A stretch of DNA of 64,000 bases from Prosopocoilus inquinatus (GCA_036172665.1 CM069873.1:38492001-38556000), one strand, 5' to 3'. Positions 44,534 through 55,492 are shown, counted from the stretch's first letter. Notes: generated by a model from the letters alone, not told the origin. Translations and numbers: made by a program.

Positions 44534-45411
44534 TTATTTATTTTCTAATTCTTTTTCCAATTTTTCAATTAGTTCTTTTAGTTTTTTATCTCTTTCTATA
44601 TCAGCAATTTTATGGTGACCCCACGCCAGAGTATGAATTTTGTCATTTTGTCAACGTTTATCGTTTTTCGATGATAAGGCAATCTTATTTGTCAACTCTG
44701 TATACACCGTATGAAAATCCGAGTGAAACACGTACATCTTTTTAAAAATAAAACCATCTCGTTCAATGATTTCTTTGTAGTCATTTACAGTTAAGTCTTT
44801 ATCTATAACGTATTTTTTAACAACTTTTGCTTTCTTAGTACATTTTGAAATAAGCTTTACACAGTAGGCTTTCGCACCGGTCCCGATAAAAGATTCTATG
44901 ATCTGTTCTGCGTATTCGTCTTTAAATCGTCCAATAACTGATTCAGTTCGAGGCATTTCATGTATATTATTCGGTGGGTAATTTGAAGTATCAAATTTAT
45001 CTAAATTTTGCTTTATGTCATCGTATACATTATCAGTATTAACGGTCAGTATTAAACTATCCGTATCAGTATATAATAAAGCTGCTCTATTGTTATATTT
45101 TCGCTTTATAAAGTTGTAATAAAAATCGTACATTACTGTTTTTGATATTTCCAAAACAAAACTCTTCGTATAAAGGTTTATTATAATTTACTTGTACTTT
45201 GGATAATTCTACTGCGGTCAGGTGATCACTAAAAATTTTACTCGACTTATAGTTTTCCAAACATTGTTTCAGATTTAAATAGTGAATTATGTATTTCCTT
45301 TTGTTGTACAGATTTGGAATAAGTTTACCATATTTCGAATTTGGTGGAATTATGTTTTCCGGACAAAATGGTAATTCGTTGTGGTTGTCATGTAAATGAG
45401 TCGGGTATTCC
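44534..45411 (-). pseudogene. Polymerase B C-terminal fragment, copy B
   Basis: Mirror of 14983-15860. It carries motif C (LLYTDTDSL) and shares the internal TGA of copy A before the C-terminal tail. Near 45385 it has a GAA codon where copy A has a TAA, so copy A acquired that stop. Similarity ends sharply at 45411, where another integrase relic begins. Confidence 0.88.
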
Positions 45412-45420
45412 TCGATATCT

Positions 45421-46316
45421 AACTGAAAATGTCTAATCTATCTTCTAATGTAAAACGTGATGTTAATGAATTGCACAAACCAGCAAGGAAAAACTTTCGC
45501 CGTCGTCGAGTAATAATAGAAGGACTCCAGAGATCTCTTCCAAGCAGACTTAAATGAAATGCTGCCTTATTCCAAGATAAACAAAGGGTACAAATACATT
45601 CAGATAGTGATCAACGCATTTTCTAAATATGCTTTGGGAATACCTTTAAAAAATAAGACAGGTAAAGAAGTAACCAAAGCTTCTCAATCGATTTTATCTG
45701 AAGGTAGAAATTCTCTACCGAAAAATATACAAACATAACGGAAAGGAATTTTGCAATGCAGAGTCCCAAAATTTAATGAAGAAATATAGAATTAATCACA
45801 ATAGTACATACTCTAATTTAACAAGTTCGATAGTCGAAAGATTTAATAGAACCCTAAAACAAAAATGTGGAAAGAATTTAGCATGCAAGGAATTTTTAGA
45901 TGGCTCAAGAATACAATAACACTGTTCACAGTACGACGGGCTACAAACCCAGCAAGATAAATTAAAGAAATGCGCAAAGTATTTAACACTCCGTCTACAG
46001 CGACCTTAAAATTGTGGATCCAAGAATTGCGAAATTTAAAGTTGAAGATCATGTACGCATCAGAAAGTACAGACAAGCATTTTCGAAAATGTACACTCCG
46101 AATTGGTCCAACGAAATATTTACCATTTCGTCGGTGCAGAATACTAATCCCAGAATATATCTAATTAAAGAAGCTGATGGTGAAGCTATTCTTGGTGGGT
46201 TTTATGAGTACGAGTTACAAAGAGTGTTGAGAAAAAAAGGTAAAAAGACGCTTCTAAGTTATTTAGGATTGAGTTCTAAACATGATTCATGGATACCAAA
46301 ACGCAATGTTTTATAA
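45421..46316 (+). pseudogene. Third integrase relic
   Basis: Homologous to the integrase from its first codon to its last (ends at the NVL stop, 46316), but with several frameshifts, small deletions and a missing block near 45900. The C-terminal part is legible (RIAKFKVEDHVRIRKYRQAF, EADGEAILGGFYEYEL). No counterpart in copy A. Confidence 0.85.
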
Positions 46317-46379
46317 TACATATTTATTAATTACTACTGTAAACATACAATACTCACAATAAATGAATTTTACAAATTT

Positions 46380-46560
46380 ATTTACTTTCTAACAGAACTT
46401 ATAAATGAAATATAATTTTTCAATTAGTTCTTTTAGTTTTTTATCTCTTTCTATATCAGCAATTTTATGGTGACCCCACGCCAGAATATGAATGTCATTC
46501 AAAATATAACGTTTATCGTCTTTCGATGATAAGACAATTTTATTTTTCATCTCTGTGTAC
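46380..46560 (-). pseudogene. Polymerase B extreme C-terminus, second fragment
   Basis: Diverged copy of the polymerase tail (the TLAWGHHKI coding region on the minus strand around 46460). It follows the third integrase relic as in the intact arrangement and ends abruptly near 46560. Confidence 0.7.
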
Positions 46561-47211
46561 AGAGTGGAACATTTTTGGTGGTTTTACAGGGTTTCTCAGT
46601 TATTTATAGGAATAGAAGAAAATCATTTTCGCGACCCTTGCTACTTTTTCGAGAAAAACACAGTGGGGAAAACAAAAGTTAACTACCTAGATTCGTTCGA
46701 GAAATATCGGTCGTAAACGAATTTTTCCGAAGAATTATTTCTCACAATATCTCAGTTGTTTAGCAAGATAATTTGAAAATTCAAAAACTACTTTATTCAG
46801 AAATTAATGTATATTCCACTAATGTTATTATCTTTTGTTGAAACTGCACCAGTTCTGCGAAATAGACTATAACTTTCTAATTATAAATGTAAACCGCAGT
46901 TGGCTACGACACAAATAAATAGCTTGTTTAAAGAGGTTTTCAAAAATATATAAAGTTTGATATAATTATTTTTTTTAATAAAAAAGATACTGACTTTTAT
47001 TACATTGCAGTACCTATCAAGCTATCTATGACACTAGAAACAAAAGAACATTCAGTTGTTTTTCTCAAAAATCCATTCTTAGAATAAATAATACAGGTAA
47101 TTAAATTTAAAAAAGAAATAACTGGAAATGAATAATGTTATTAAAGAACTCATAAAACTACGAGTAATATAAATATGGATTAACTATCAATGCAGTTTTG
47201 AAGAATTATAT
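46561..47211. other. Intergenic, nothing recognised
   Basis: AT-rich, no supported feature. Confidence 0.5.
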
Positions 47212-47505
47212 TGTTACGTTTCTAGGGTTTAAATTAATTTATTTAATCGAATAAAACACTCGGTAAAAACTTAACCGTAATATAATAATGCTTACAATCT
47301 AATTTATTCGTAATAATTTATTTACACACTAAATCCAACTTCGACGATCGTTAATTAGAACTCGACTGGCTCCTGAGTCCGCCCAGGCCGATTTTATATT
47401 CTACGCTGCTTTCTCGTTTATTCCATGCTGGAAAAGTCGAGTTTGCCCGGCGACCGACTCCTTGACGCCTTCAGTGTGACGTAGTGAGCTAAGTGGCGCG
47501 CCGCA
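47212..47505 (-). repeat. Diverged LTR of the macrodomain gypsy family
   Basis: On the minus strand it begins TGCGGCGCGCCAC and ends CCCTAGAAACGTAACA, clearly homologous to the LTR at 59693-60000 (same end, same ACTACGTCAC and GACGGCGT-like blocks, TATAAAATCG promoter-like segment) but with many differences. It is separated from the coding end of the nearby element by about 108 bp, so it may be a solo LTR or a rearranged 3' LTR. Confidence 0.82.
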
Positions 47506-47612
47506 ATACATTAATACACCTTTCATTAATATGCTATTTTAATTAACGAATAAAGCTAGTAATGTAAATACCGTGTAATCATTTGATTAACAGTGCACCG
47601 TATGTCGTAACT

Positions 47613-48617
47613 TTACACTATTTTTTTTAAGAAGGGGGCAGTTCTTAAAAACGTTTCGTCTCGAAATGTTCCAGGTGATAGTCTTGAAGGAGGATGTCGG
47701 AATCTACATGCTGGCCCATTCTTGAAACTTCCCGTCTGGAAGAAGTAGCAGTCTACGGTTTTGCTGTTGCTGACTGTTTCCTGTGGGTGGTGGCTGCAGA
47801 CTAGGACTTCAATTCCCGTTCTGTGGAAGATGACTTCCAGCATGCTTCGAATTACTCTCCAGTCTAGTCCGTCCAATCCGCAGCCCAATTTGGGGATAGC
47901 TAACTTCATCTGGTGGTTCTCTATTAACTGTCTCCTCAGGCTACATAGGGCTCTCCACATATTTTGATAGTCAGGTTTACCGCTTGATGTCTTCTTAGTG
48001 ACTAAATAATGCACGTGGCGCCTACGATCTGCCGTCGAATCGATGATATGCAGGCTCTTGCCTACCACGGGATGCTGTCTTCGGAGCTCCTCGATTTGGC
48101 CAAATTTCTTCTTAAACACCTGAGCAATTCCTTTGGACATTTTCAGGTCTTCTGCTACGCAGTGGGCCAGACTGTACTCCAGTGGCACTTTAAAGAGATC
48201 TTGTTGCTTCTCCGTGGTCACTCCAAAGCGTGCCTTACTTCCTTTGGTGTGATGAGACATGAAGGTCATTTCGGAAACTTGCGCCCTTTGTACTGTCCCT
48301 TCATCTGCTTTTCCATGGTAAGGGGCTACCCGGTTGAAGTGGATTACTTTGGGTTTGCCATGGGGGAGCTTCTTGATGCGGTAAACGACGTCGTTGATCC
48401 GTTTCATCACTTTGTAAGGACCTTCCTAAGAGGTCTGCAGTTTTGGGGACAGGCCTCGACGTCTTTGGGGGTTATAAAGCCAGACCAGTGCTCCAGGTTG
48501 ATATCCCCCGTTCTGAGCGTTGATGTCATAGTGCTCCTTCATCCGATCGCTGGCCGTCTGTATATTGTGACGCACTTGGTTGTGGATGTCGTCCATTTTC
48601 CTGCGTAATTTGCTCAC
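47613..48617 (-). pseudogene. Gypsy pol C-terminus: integrase tail, TARG1-like macrodomain, CCCH finger
   Basis: One reading frame with a single TAG at 48426-48428, in the integrase C-terminal SH3-like part (PKLQTS, stop, EGPYKVMKRI). Counted from the Met at 48410, residues 1-33 finish the integrase tail (VIHFNRVAPYHG). Residues 76-207 form a macrodomain of the OARD1/TARG1 type: LAHCVAEDLKMSKGIAQVFK, then HYLVTKKTSSGKPDY with the Lys pair at 139-140, and AIPKLGCGLDGLDW with Asp180. In human TARG1 the Lys and Asp at these places are catalytic for ADP-ribose ester removal. A C-X7-C-X5-C-X3-H finger follows (Cys221, position 229, Cys235, His239); here position 229 is Phe, while the fragment at 59483 keeps Cys. 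Confidence 0.85.
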
Positions 48618-48619
48618 GT

Positions 48620-49040
48620 AATCTTCGTCGGCAGACTTCGCCAGGCTTCACACCAAACTTCAGGTCGCAGGGCAGTCTCGGCTCTCGCCGGAATACCACT
48701 TTCGCCGGAGTCTCCCCTGTTGTCTCATGAACAGACGAGCGGTATGCCATTAGAAACTCAAAAGGATTTCCATCGTTGTACTGTCTCATGAGAGCCTTGT
48801 CCCGTCTGTGGAGGCCGTTACTGGCTGCGCAGACTGCATACCTTTTGCACCAATCCTTCACGTATTCCTTGCAGTTCACCCAGTAAAATCTTTCGCGCAC
48901 CTTCTCCATAGTCTTCTTAATTCCCAGATGCCCTCCCGAAGTTACGTCGCGAAGTTCCCTCAGAACTTCTGGCACCCTATTGTTGGGGATTAGTAACTGT
49001 GTCTTCTGTTCCATGCCTTCCTGATTCTCTTGCTTCGTCT
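48620..49040 (-). pseudogene. Integrase zinc-binding region joined to post-core region (core deleted)
   Basis: Shows the HHCC zinc-binding part (TSGGHLGIKKTMEKVRERFY, CKRYAVCAASN) and then jumps from MRQYNDGNPFE to FLMAYRSSVHETTGETPA. Compared with copy 2 the whole DDE core is missing at about 48763. A downstream frameshift follows near 48640. Confidence 0.85.
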
Positions 49041-50516
49041 CAGAAGACCACGATCCAACACTATGGAGTCCCAATGCGCCCAGTATGATTTTACGCACGA
49101 TGCACATGGTGCTACCTCTTCCCAGGTAGGCCTCGCGTCCCTGCTTTTCCATTCTAGCACTAATTTCAAATCCGGATCGTTCTCTTGGTCTCTTCGCAGT
49201 TCTTCGGCTTGCCATTTGTCGTCAACAATGGCTGTCCTCGCAGTCGTGGCTACTTTCTCGTCCAAACGACTACAGTGCTTACAGTCTTCGGCACAGGGTC
49301 TTCTCGACAAAGCATCGGCATTTCGATGGCTAGTTCCTGCCCGATGCTGAATTTCAAAATCGTACTCCTGAAGTCGTTCGATCCATCGTGCAACTTGGCC
49401 TTCTGGGTTCTTGAAACGGAGAAGCCATTTTAGAGCGGCGTGGTCGGTCCTCAGCAGGAAGCGTCTACCATACAAGTACTTGTAGAAGTGTTCTATCGTT
49501 TTTACGACGACTAGCAATTCCCTTCTTGTGACGCAATAGTTTCGTTCCGGCTTTGATAGGACTTTACTGAAGTAGCCGATCACCTTCTCTTGCCCCTCTT
49601 GTATCTGGGAGAGTACCCCACCGATCCCAACGTTGCTAGCATCTGTATTCACGACGAATTTGCCTTCCGGGACAGGATAACTCAGAATAGGAGCACTAAT
49701 CAAGTACTGCTTTAGTTGTTCAAAGCCAATTTGACACTGTTGATCCCATTCAAATGGACGACCTTCTTCAGTGAGTTTTGTCAACGGCTTAGCAATGTCT
49801 GCAAATCCAGGAACGTAGCGCCGATAGTAAGTGCACAGGCCAAGGAAACTCCTTATTTGGTGTTTATTTCTGGGAGTTGGCCAGTCTTTCACAACCTGAA
49901 TCTTCACAGGGTCCACGGCGATTCCATTTCCATTAACAATGTGCCCCAGGTAATTCACTTCCTTCTGGAACAGGTGACACTTCTTGAGGCTAAACTTTAG
50001 TCCAGCTCCGCGAAGCCGCTGGAACACTCCTTCCAGGTTCCTTAGGTGGTCGTCGAACGTTTTTCCCACGACAATTATGTCGTCAAGGTACACCATGCAC
50101 GTTGTCCAGGACAGACCTTTCAGAACCGTCTCCATTAACCTCTCGAATGTCGCTGGGGCATTACATAACTCGAATGGCATCACTGTGAACTGCCACAGAC
50201 CCATACCAATGGAAAAAGCCGTCTTTTTTCGATCTTCAGGCACCAGCTCCACTTGCCAATATCCACTCTTTAAGTCCAAAGTTGAGAAGATCTTTGAGCC
50301 GACCAGGGTGTCCAGGGTATCATCAATCCATGGCAGGGGATAGCTGTCCTTCTTGGTGACATTGTTGACTAACCGGTAGTCTACACAGAACCTGGTGGAC
50401 CCATCCTTCTTCTTCACAAGCACTACTGGTGACGCCCACGGGCTGCTTGATGGTTCTATTACATTATCCTTTTCCATCTCGCGAATAATGTGTTCCGCTA
50501 CCTCACTCTTCGTCAA
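48990..50516 (-). CDS. Macrodomain gypsy copy 1: reverse transcriptase and RNase H
   Basis: 508 codons in one frame. RT has STRFCVDYRLVNN (about 40-52), FSTLDLKSGYWQVEL and catalytic MVYLDDIIVV (Tyr-Leu-Asp-Asp at 143-146). The connection domain has SFLGLCTYYRRYVP, and RNase H has VVNTDASNVGIGGVLS (Asp292) and RNADALSRRP. The C-terminus runs on out of frame into the integrase region. The catalytic palm is complete here but deleted in copy 2. Confidence 0.92.
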   Translation of the reverse strand: MTKSEVAEHIIREMEKDNVIEPSSSPWASPVVLVKKKDGSTRFCVDYRLVNNVTKKDSYPLPWIDDTLDTLVGSKIFSTLDLKSGYWQVELVPEDRKKTAFSIGMGLWQFTVMPFELCNAPATFERLMETVLKGLSWTTCMVYLDDIIVVGKTFDDHLRNLEGVFQRLRGAGLKFSLKKCHLFQKEVNYLGHIVNGNGIAVDPVKIQVVKDWPTPRNKHQIRSFLGLCTYYRRYVPGFADIAKPLTKLTEEGRPFEWDQQCQIGFEQLKQYLISAPILSYPVPEGKFVVNTDASNVGIGGVLSQIQEGQEKVIGYFSKVLSKPERNYCVTRRELLVVVKTIEHFYKYLYGRRFLLRTDHAALKWLLRFKNPEGQVARWIERLQEYDFEIQHRAGTSHRNADALSRRPCAEDCKHCSRLDEKVATTARTAIVDDKWQAEELRRDQENDPDLKLVLEWKSRDARPTWEEVAPCASCVKSYWAHWDSIVLDRGLLRRSKRIRKAWNRRHSY

Positions 50517-51553
50517 CGGTAATCGCCTTGGAACTTGACGGGATAGGTCTTTCTTCTCCAGTCTCTATTTTGTGTTTCACGAAATCAGTTCTTCCCTTGG
50601 ATCCATTTTCTACCTCGAATACATCTTGATAGCGGCCGATCAGATTCTTTGCTTTTGTCGTCTGGTCTGGAGTCAATTTCTGGGCTGACATAATCATTTC
50701 CCATAAGTTCGTTGGGACTTTCGCTTCTGGCACGTTTGTTTCAAGTTGGCGGGAGATGGAGGACACCATGGTGCAGCTTCCTAAGGTGGTTCCATTCTTG
50801 ATATTGACGGAGAAACAATTGACGTTCATCAGGCGGACAGGTACTTCCTTCTTCGCCGTCAACAACATTTTCCCAACGAAGACTCCTCTTCCAATCTTCT
50901 GATCATCAGTATTAGGTTCAACCATAATGACTTGCCCATCTTGAAAAACACCGTCCAGTTTTGCATCGACGATAACCTGAGTCCTGCTGGGTAATAAAAC
51001 GTCTTCAGCGAGGACTACTCGAGCGGCCACGTCTCCTCGTTGATGTAGAACCAACTCCTCATTATTGACCGCCATCACGCCACGCTTTAAGTCCAATTGA
51101 AACCCGTGGGCACACATGACGTCCATGCCCAAAATTGCCTCGTCCTCTATGTCTGCTACCAGTGCACGGTGTTTTATTGGAGTTGGTGATGATAACCTCT
51201 ACTTCACTGTGGACAGTTGCTGATGTTCCATTTGCAGTTTTCAGTCTCCACTTGGTCGGCTCGGTGCGTCCAGATGACTTGATGACGTCGTGTCTTAGGA
51301 TGGTATTCGTCGCACCCGTATCCAACAACATGGTGTGAGGAATGTCACCAATGGTAACATCCACGAAGACACTGCTGGTTAACTGCCGTAGGGATATTAC
51401 TTGTTTGGATTTCGTCTTTGGGGGCCTTTGAATACGGGTCGACGTTCGCCCCTCTGCACCGACCCGGCTTAGTTTAACTGTGGCTTCCTTAGATCCTGTC
51501 TGGGCTTCGGACATCGCCTGCGAACATGTCCTTCCTCCTGGCAATTCCAACAC
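50503..51553 (-). pseudogene. Macrodomain gypsy copy 1: aspartic protease and pol N-terminus
   Basis: Retropepsin with FVDVTIGDIPHTMLLDTGAT (active site DTGA, about 51320) and, after a frameshift near 51170, ILGMDVMCAHGFQLDLKRG. A linker follows up to the RT, which is reached only by another frameshift near 50540. Same frameshifts as copy 2 where comparable. Confidence 0.85.
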
Positions 51554-52702
51554 ACCAGCGGCTTCTTCTGCTTGAAGACCTGTTCCACAATGCGGCGAAC
51601 ATCCTCGGCGGTGGTATATTCCCTGGGTCGCTCATTTATAGCAGATCCTACCTTGAAGTTAGCGGATTCTTCCTCTTCTTCCTCTTGGAAGTCCATAGCC
51701 GCTCGCACCTTGACATGCCCTCTTAAGACTCGTCTCGCCGCTTCAAATTCCAAGGCATAAGCCAATGCGTTCTTGGACGTCTTGGGATGGGTCATTCTCA
51801 ATGCCTGCTGGTGTCTGGGTCACGGATTCCATCTATGAAGGTCTGCACCGTCAAACATTTGAGGAATTCAACAGGAGCTGTGGGATATGCTAACTGGGCC
51901 AGACGCGCTACGTCCGCTTCGAATTCCTGAAGACTTTCTCCGGATTTCTGACAGCGATTTCTCAACTGCGCATGGTATACCTCGATGAGATGGGCCTGTC
52001 CTTAACGCATTTCCATCCTATTCACCAGCTTGTCGAAGTCTTCTTGTTCCTCTGGCGGCATCGTCTGTAGCACATCGATAGCGTCCCCTCTCAAGGCCAC
52101 AATTAACGAAGTGGCTTTTTCGCTGGCCGTCCATCTGTTCGCCCTTGCTGCTGCTTCTGTTTGAAGTAGTTGGGCCAAGAAGACTTTCCATCGAACGTTG
52201 GTGGTTTTATTTCTAATTTCGAATTTTCTGCTGGCCCTTCCACAATTCGGGTTTCATTATTTTCTAGTGTTTCTACTGGTGGCTGATTCCCGAACACTCA
52301 CAACCCCGCCATGATTTCTTCCAGATTTTTGATTTTGTTATCCTGCTGGAATATTATTTCTTCCACATTTTCTTGCAGGTTCCTTGTTTCTTCCGATATT
52401 TTTTCCACTAGTTTATCTTCGAGTCCTTTTGTTTGTTCTAGAAATTTCGACGAGAAATTTCTAGATTGCTCTCGAAATTTCTCGTCTAAGTCTCTAGATT
52501 GTTCCAACAATTTATTCTGTAATTTGTCCAAATTTCCAGATTGTTCTAGAAGCTTCTCCTCTAAATTTCTGGATTGTTCTCGAAGTTCGTCCTTGAAATT
52601 TCCAGATTGTTCTAGAAGCTTTTCCTCTAAATTTCGGGATTGTTCTCGAAATTCATCCTTCAAGATTTTATTAAAACTATGGCGTGTACTTATTTCAATC
52701 AT
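51469..52702 (-). pseudogene. Macrodomain gypsy copy 1: gag, broken
   Basis: The N-terminal part (52702-52298) is an 11-residue repeat coiled coil (FREQSRNLEEK type), with seven units here. After a TGA come KPPTFDGKSSWPNYF and retroviral-type gag sequence in other frames, and a zinc knuckle CWNCQEEGHVRRRC (about 51530). Lesions shared with copy 2 are the TGA at 52298-52300, a small deletion after NYFKQ, a TAA at 52002-52004 and a lost base near 51815. The SAP domain seen in copy 2 is absent because the copy is truncated. Confidence 0.85.
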
Positions 52703-52775
52703 ATCCTCAGTAATTACACAGAAACTACGTTAAGTCGCATAAAAAATAATATTCTTAAAGAATCCAACGCATTTT

Positions 52776-53128
52776 CAGTAATAACCACGGAGCTCAATGC
52801 AACTCATGTCAGCCACGTTACAACTGGAATAATACGTGCCTCGCGTTGTATGTACGGTTGGTTCACGATGGTTATCGAAGATACATTACTGTAATCAGAG
52901 TAAATAAATGATAAATGTAGAGTAAAAGTCACGAACTTTGAATATTGAATACTACTCAATATTCAAAGTTCGTGACTTTTACTCTACATTTATCATTTAT
53001 TTACTCTGATTACAGTAATGTATCTTCGATAACCATCGTGAACCAACCGTACATACAACGCGAGGCACGTATTATTCCAGTTGTAACGTGGCTGACATGA
53101 GTTGCATTGAGCTCCGTGGTTATTACTG
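52776..53128. repeat. Perfect 353-bp palindrome (173-bp arms, 7-nt loop)
   Basis: Arms 52776-52948 and 52956-53128 are exact inverted copies around atactac. Non-coding. No target duplication found. Could be a young foldback duplication or a sequencing or assembly foldback. Confidence 0.93.
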
Positions 53129-53390
53129 TAAATTTTATTCATAGTGTAAAAAATTTACACAAGAGTTTTTACTCTAAATATTATACCAAGCATGTTTATA
53201 CAGGAAAAATTTCTTACTGTGTAAGTATTAAGAATAAGTACTTTAAAAGTAAATTAAATACTTACTGGTAAAATAAATGTACATATAAAAAAATAATTCA
53301 AGAAGATTGTAAACTTATGTATAATAGTTGTTGTGTCAATAAACATTTTTTATATTTAATTCACAGATGTGTTGTTTAAATAGGTGCAGA

Positions 53391-53640
53391 TCAGTTACAC
53401 TGATTCCAGTGAATCGATTTAAAGAAAGTTTCTGAATTAGAAATTGTTTCTTCATTAATAATATTAATAGAATTTCTGGTTTTATGTAAAAAGATGTCAA
53501 GATTCTCAGCAACGTTTAATTTATTACCTTTATCAACATTGTGTAGTAATTTCAGATCATGAGTAGGGTCAAATGAGTATGCTGTTTCTGCCAAATATTT
53601 TGCAAAAGTTGAATCTAACTTGTTTAATATAAAGACCGTA
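53391..53640 (-). pseudogene. Penelope-like element C-terminal tail fragment
   Basis: The minus-strand frame has AKYLAETAYSFDPTHDLKLL, KLNVAENLDIFLHK and INIINEETI, the pattern found after the GIY-YIG domain in Penelope-like elements. Only the tail remains. Opposite in orientation to the larger fragment at 55560. Confidence 0.6.
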
Positions 53641-53687
53641 AGTTCTCATTAACGCTGGTACGCACCCTTTTTCCGGTTTGTTGTATA

Positions 53688-55492
53688 CAGGGAGATTCAG
53701 GGAACCCATTCATTAAAAGTTTACGGACTTATCCTTTGAATTTCTGTTTTATATTTTGCAGTTATAAGTTAATGATAAGGATCTATCAAAATATATTATT
53801 TTCAATTTTCGGACACTTCTGCTTATACCGGAAGTTGCTGACAACTTTCTTATTTTAAATGGAATACCCTATTTTTTAATGCATTTTTGAAATCTACATG
53901 AAATTCTTAAAATATTTTGTACAGCAAGTGATATAAGAAAAATTATACGTTTCCGAGGGATTTCCATTTTTTAAAAAAAATCTCAGACTTGCAGAACCTT
54001 GTTTATGATACTGCCATCTTTGTGCAACAAAAATCACGATGTCAATTTTTGACCTTTAATAGGATACAGTAACATTCTTTCAAATCATGTCCAGTTTTGC
54101 ACTGGCTGGTTGAAAGTAACTTCTATTCGAACTGATTTCAACTGTCGAAAATTCATATTTTTTAAATGGAATGCCTAGTATATTCTTATACCATGTGACT
54201 CAGGATTAAATGTTCTTTCGTCCTGCATTAGCATTCCCTATACCTATCGGTTATAGTTCACTCGTTATCGATGATTTCTTTTTAGCAGATAATTTTTTTG
54301 CTCTTTTTGGTATTATTTTTAAGTAGTGAGCTATGAAAACTAGAGAAATTAAATTTTTTAAATCATCCATCTAATAGGAATTAAAAGAAAAACAATTTAA
54401 TCGCTACGAAGAACCAAAAAATGAATATTCAAACACAGATATATTAAATGTATTTGATGATAAAAAAATCGACAATTCAAGAAAAAAAAAATTTGTTATA
54501 TCGAGGAAAATACGTTATTACTTAGATACAATAGAAAGTTATTACCAATAAATAATAGCTGAGGACAACTTAGAGCCAATATTATAACCAACAATTTGTG
54601 CCTTATTTATAATATTTTTGATTTATTTATTAGCTTTCATAAAATTCTGGTTTTGTAAGTGTACATTTCTCTTTGTATATGTGTAAAAAGTCATACCAAG
54701 AATTATAATACATGCGGAATGTGTAAATAAAAGGTTGAGATGATAGATATGTATTTAAATATTATTTTTCGGTTTCTAAAATGAAACTGATTTTACATTC
54801 TGAAATTAATTTAAAAGAAACTCAGTTTGTTAAATTTTCATAGCGCACTATTCAGGAATAATACTGAAAAGTGAAAAAATTTATGTATCAAACAGAAAAT
54901 GATGATTAGAAAGAGAAAAAGATGTGTATAGGGAATGCTAATACAGTTCGAAAGAACCTTTAATTCTGATTCTTATGATATAAAAATATACTAGGCGTTC
55001 CATTTAAAAAACATAACTTTTCGACAGTTGAAATCAGTTCGAATAGAAGTTACTTTTTAACTAGCTCGTAAACAATTTTGTATAAAATTAGGTATGACCT
55101 GAAAGCTTATGAGCATAGCCTACTACAGGCCAAAAATTGAAATTATGGCTTTTGTTACACAAAGATGGCAGCATCTTAAACAAGGTACTGCAACTTTGAA
55201 CTTAAAAAAAAAAAAGAAATACCTCTTAAACGGCTAATTTTTCTTGTATCACATGTTACACAAAATATTTTTAGAATTTGATGAAGATTTCAGAAATGCA
55301 ATAAAAAATGGGGTATTCCATTTAAAATAAGAAAGTTGACAGCAACTTCCGGTATAAGCGGAAGGGCCCGAAAGTTGAAGACATTATATTTTAATAGATC
55401 ATTATCCCTAAATTATAACCGCAAAATATGAAATAAAAATTCAAAGAGGAAGTTAGTAAACTTTTAATGAATGAGCTGCCTGAATCTCCCTG
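53688..55492. mobile_element. Long-TIR non-autonomous element flanked by TATA
   Basis: Ends CAGGGAGATTCAGG and its inverse bound 1805 bp, with TATA on both sides (53684-53687, 55493-55496). The inverted repeats are about 555-567 bp each (53688-54242 and about 54926-55492) and diverged. The centre is AT-rich and non-coding. Probably a TA-inserting MITE or foldback; superfamily not settled. Confidence 0.75.

Larger units (their letters stand above)
26745..46560 (+). mobile_element. Polinton/Maverick copy B, truncated and interrupted
   Basis: Plus-strand remnants in the order Ser/Thr-rich gene C-terminus, proline-rich spliced gene, packaging ATPase, coiled-coil protein, DUF8207-like protein, small unknown gene, integrase relic, truncated DUF8207-like, small gene, intact integrase, then inverted polymerase fragments. 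Positions 33375-41606 are a gypsy insertion. The segment from about 32.15 to 45.41 kb mirrors 20.0 to 14.98 kb of copy A. Confidence 0.82.
47613..52674 (-). mobile_element. Macrodomain-encoding Ty3/gypsy, copy 1 (internal region)
   Basis: Minus-strand gag, zinc knuckle, protease, RT-RNase H, integrase remnants and a C-terminal macrodomain plus CCCH finger. It is truncated at the 5' side (52674), where the gag SAP domain and the LTR are missing. The integrase catalytic core is deleted at about 48763. Shares most lesions with copy 2 at 60 kb. Confidence 0.88.

Noticed and set aside
47761..48608. Plus-strand open frames opposite the macrodomain
   Set aside because: No recognisable domain; antisense shadows of the conserved minus-strand frame.
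52311..52733. Ser/Cys/Phe-rich frames opposite the gag coiled coil (also 60344-60781)
   Set aside because: Antisense shadow of the hendecad repeat in gag.
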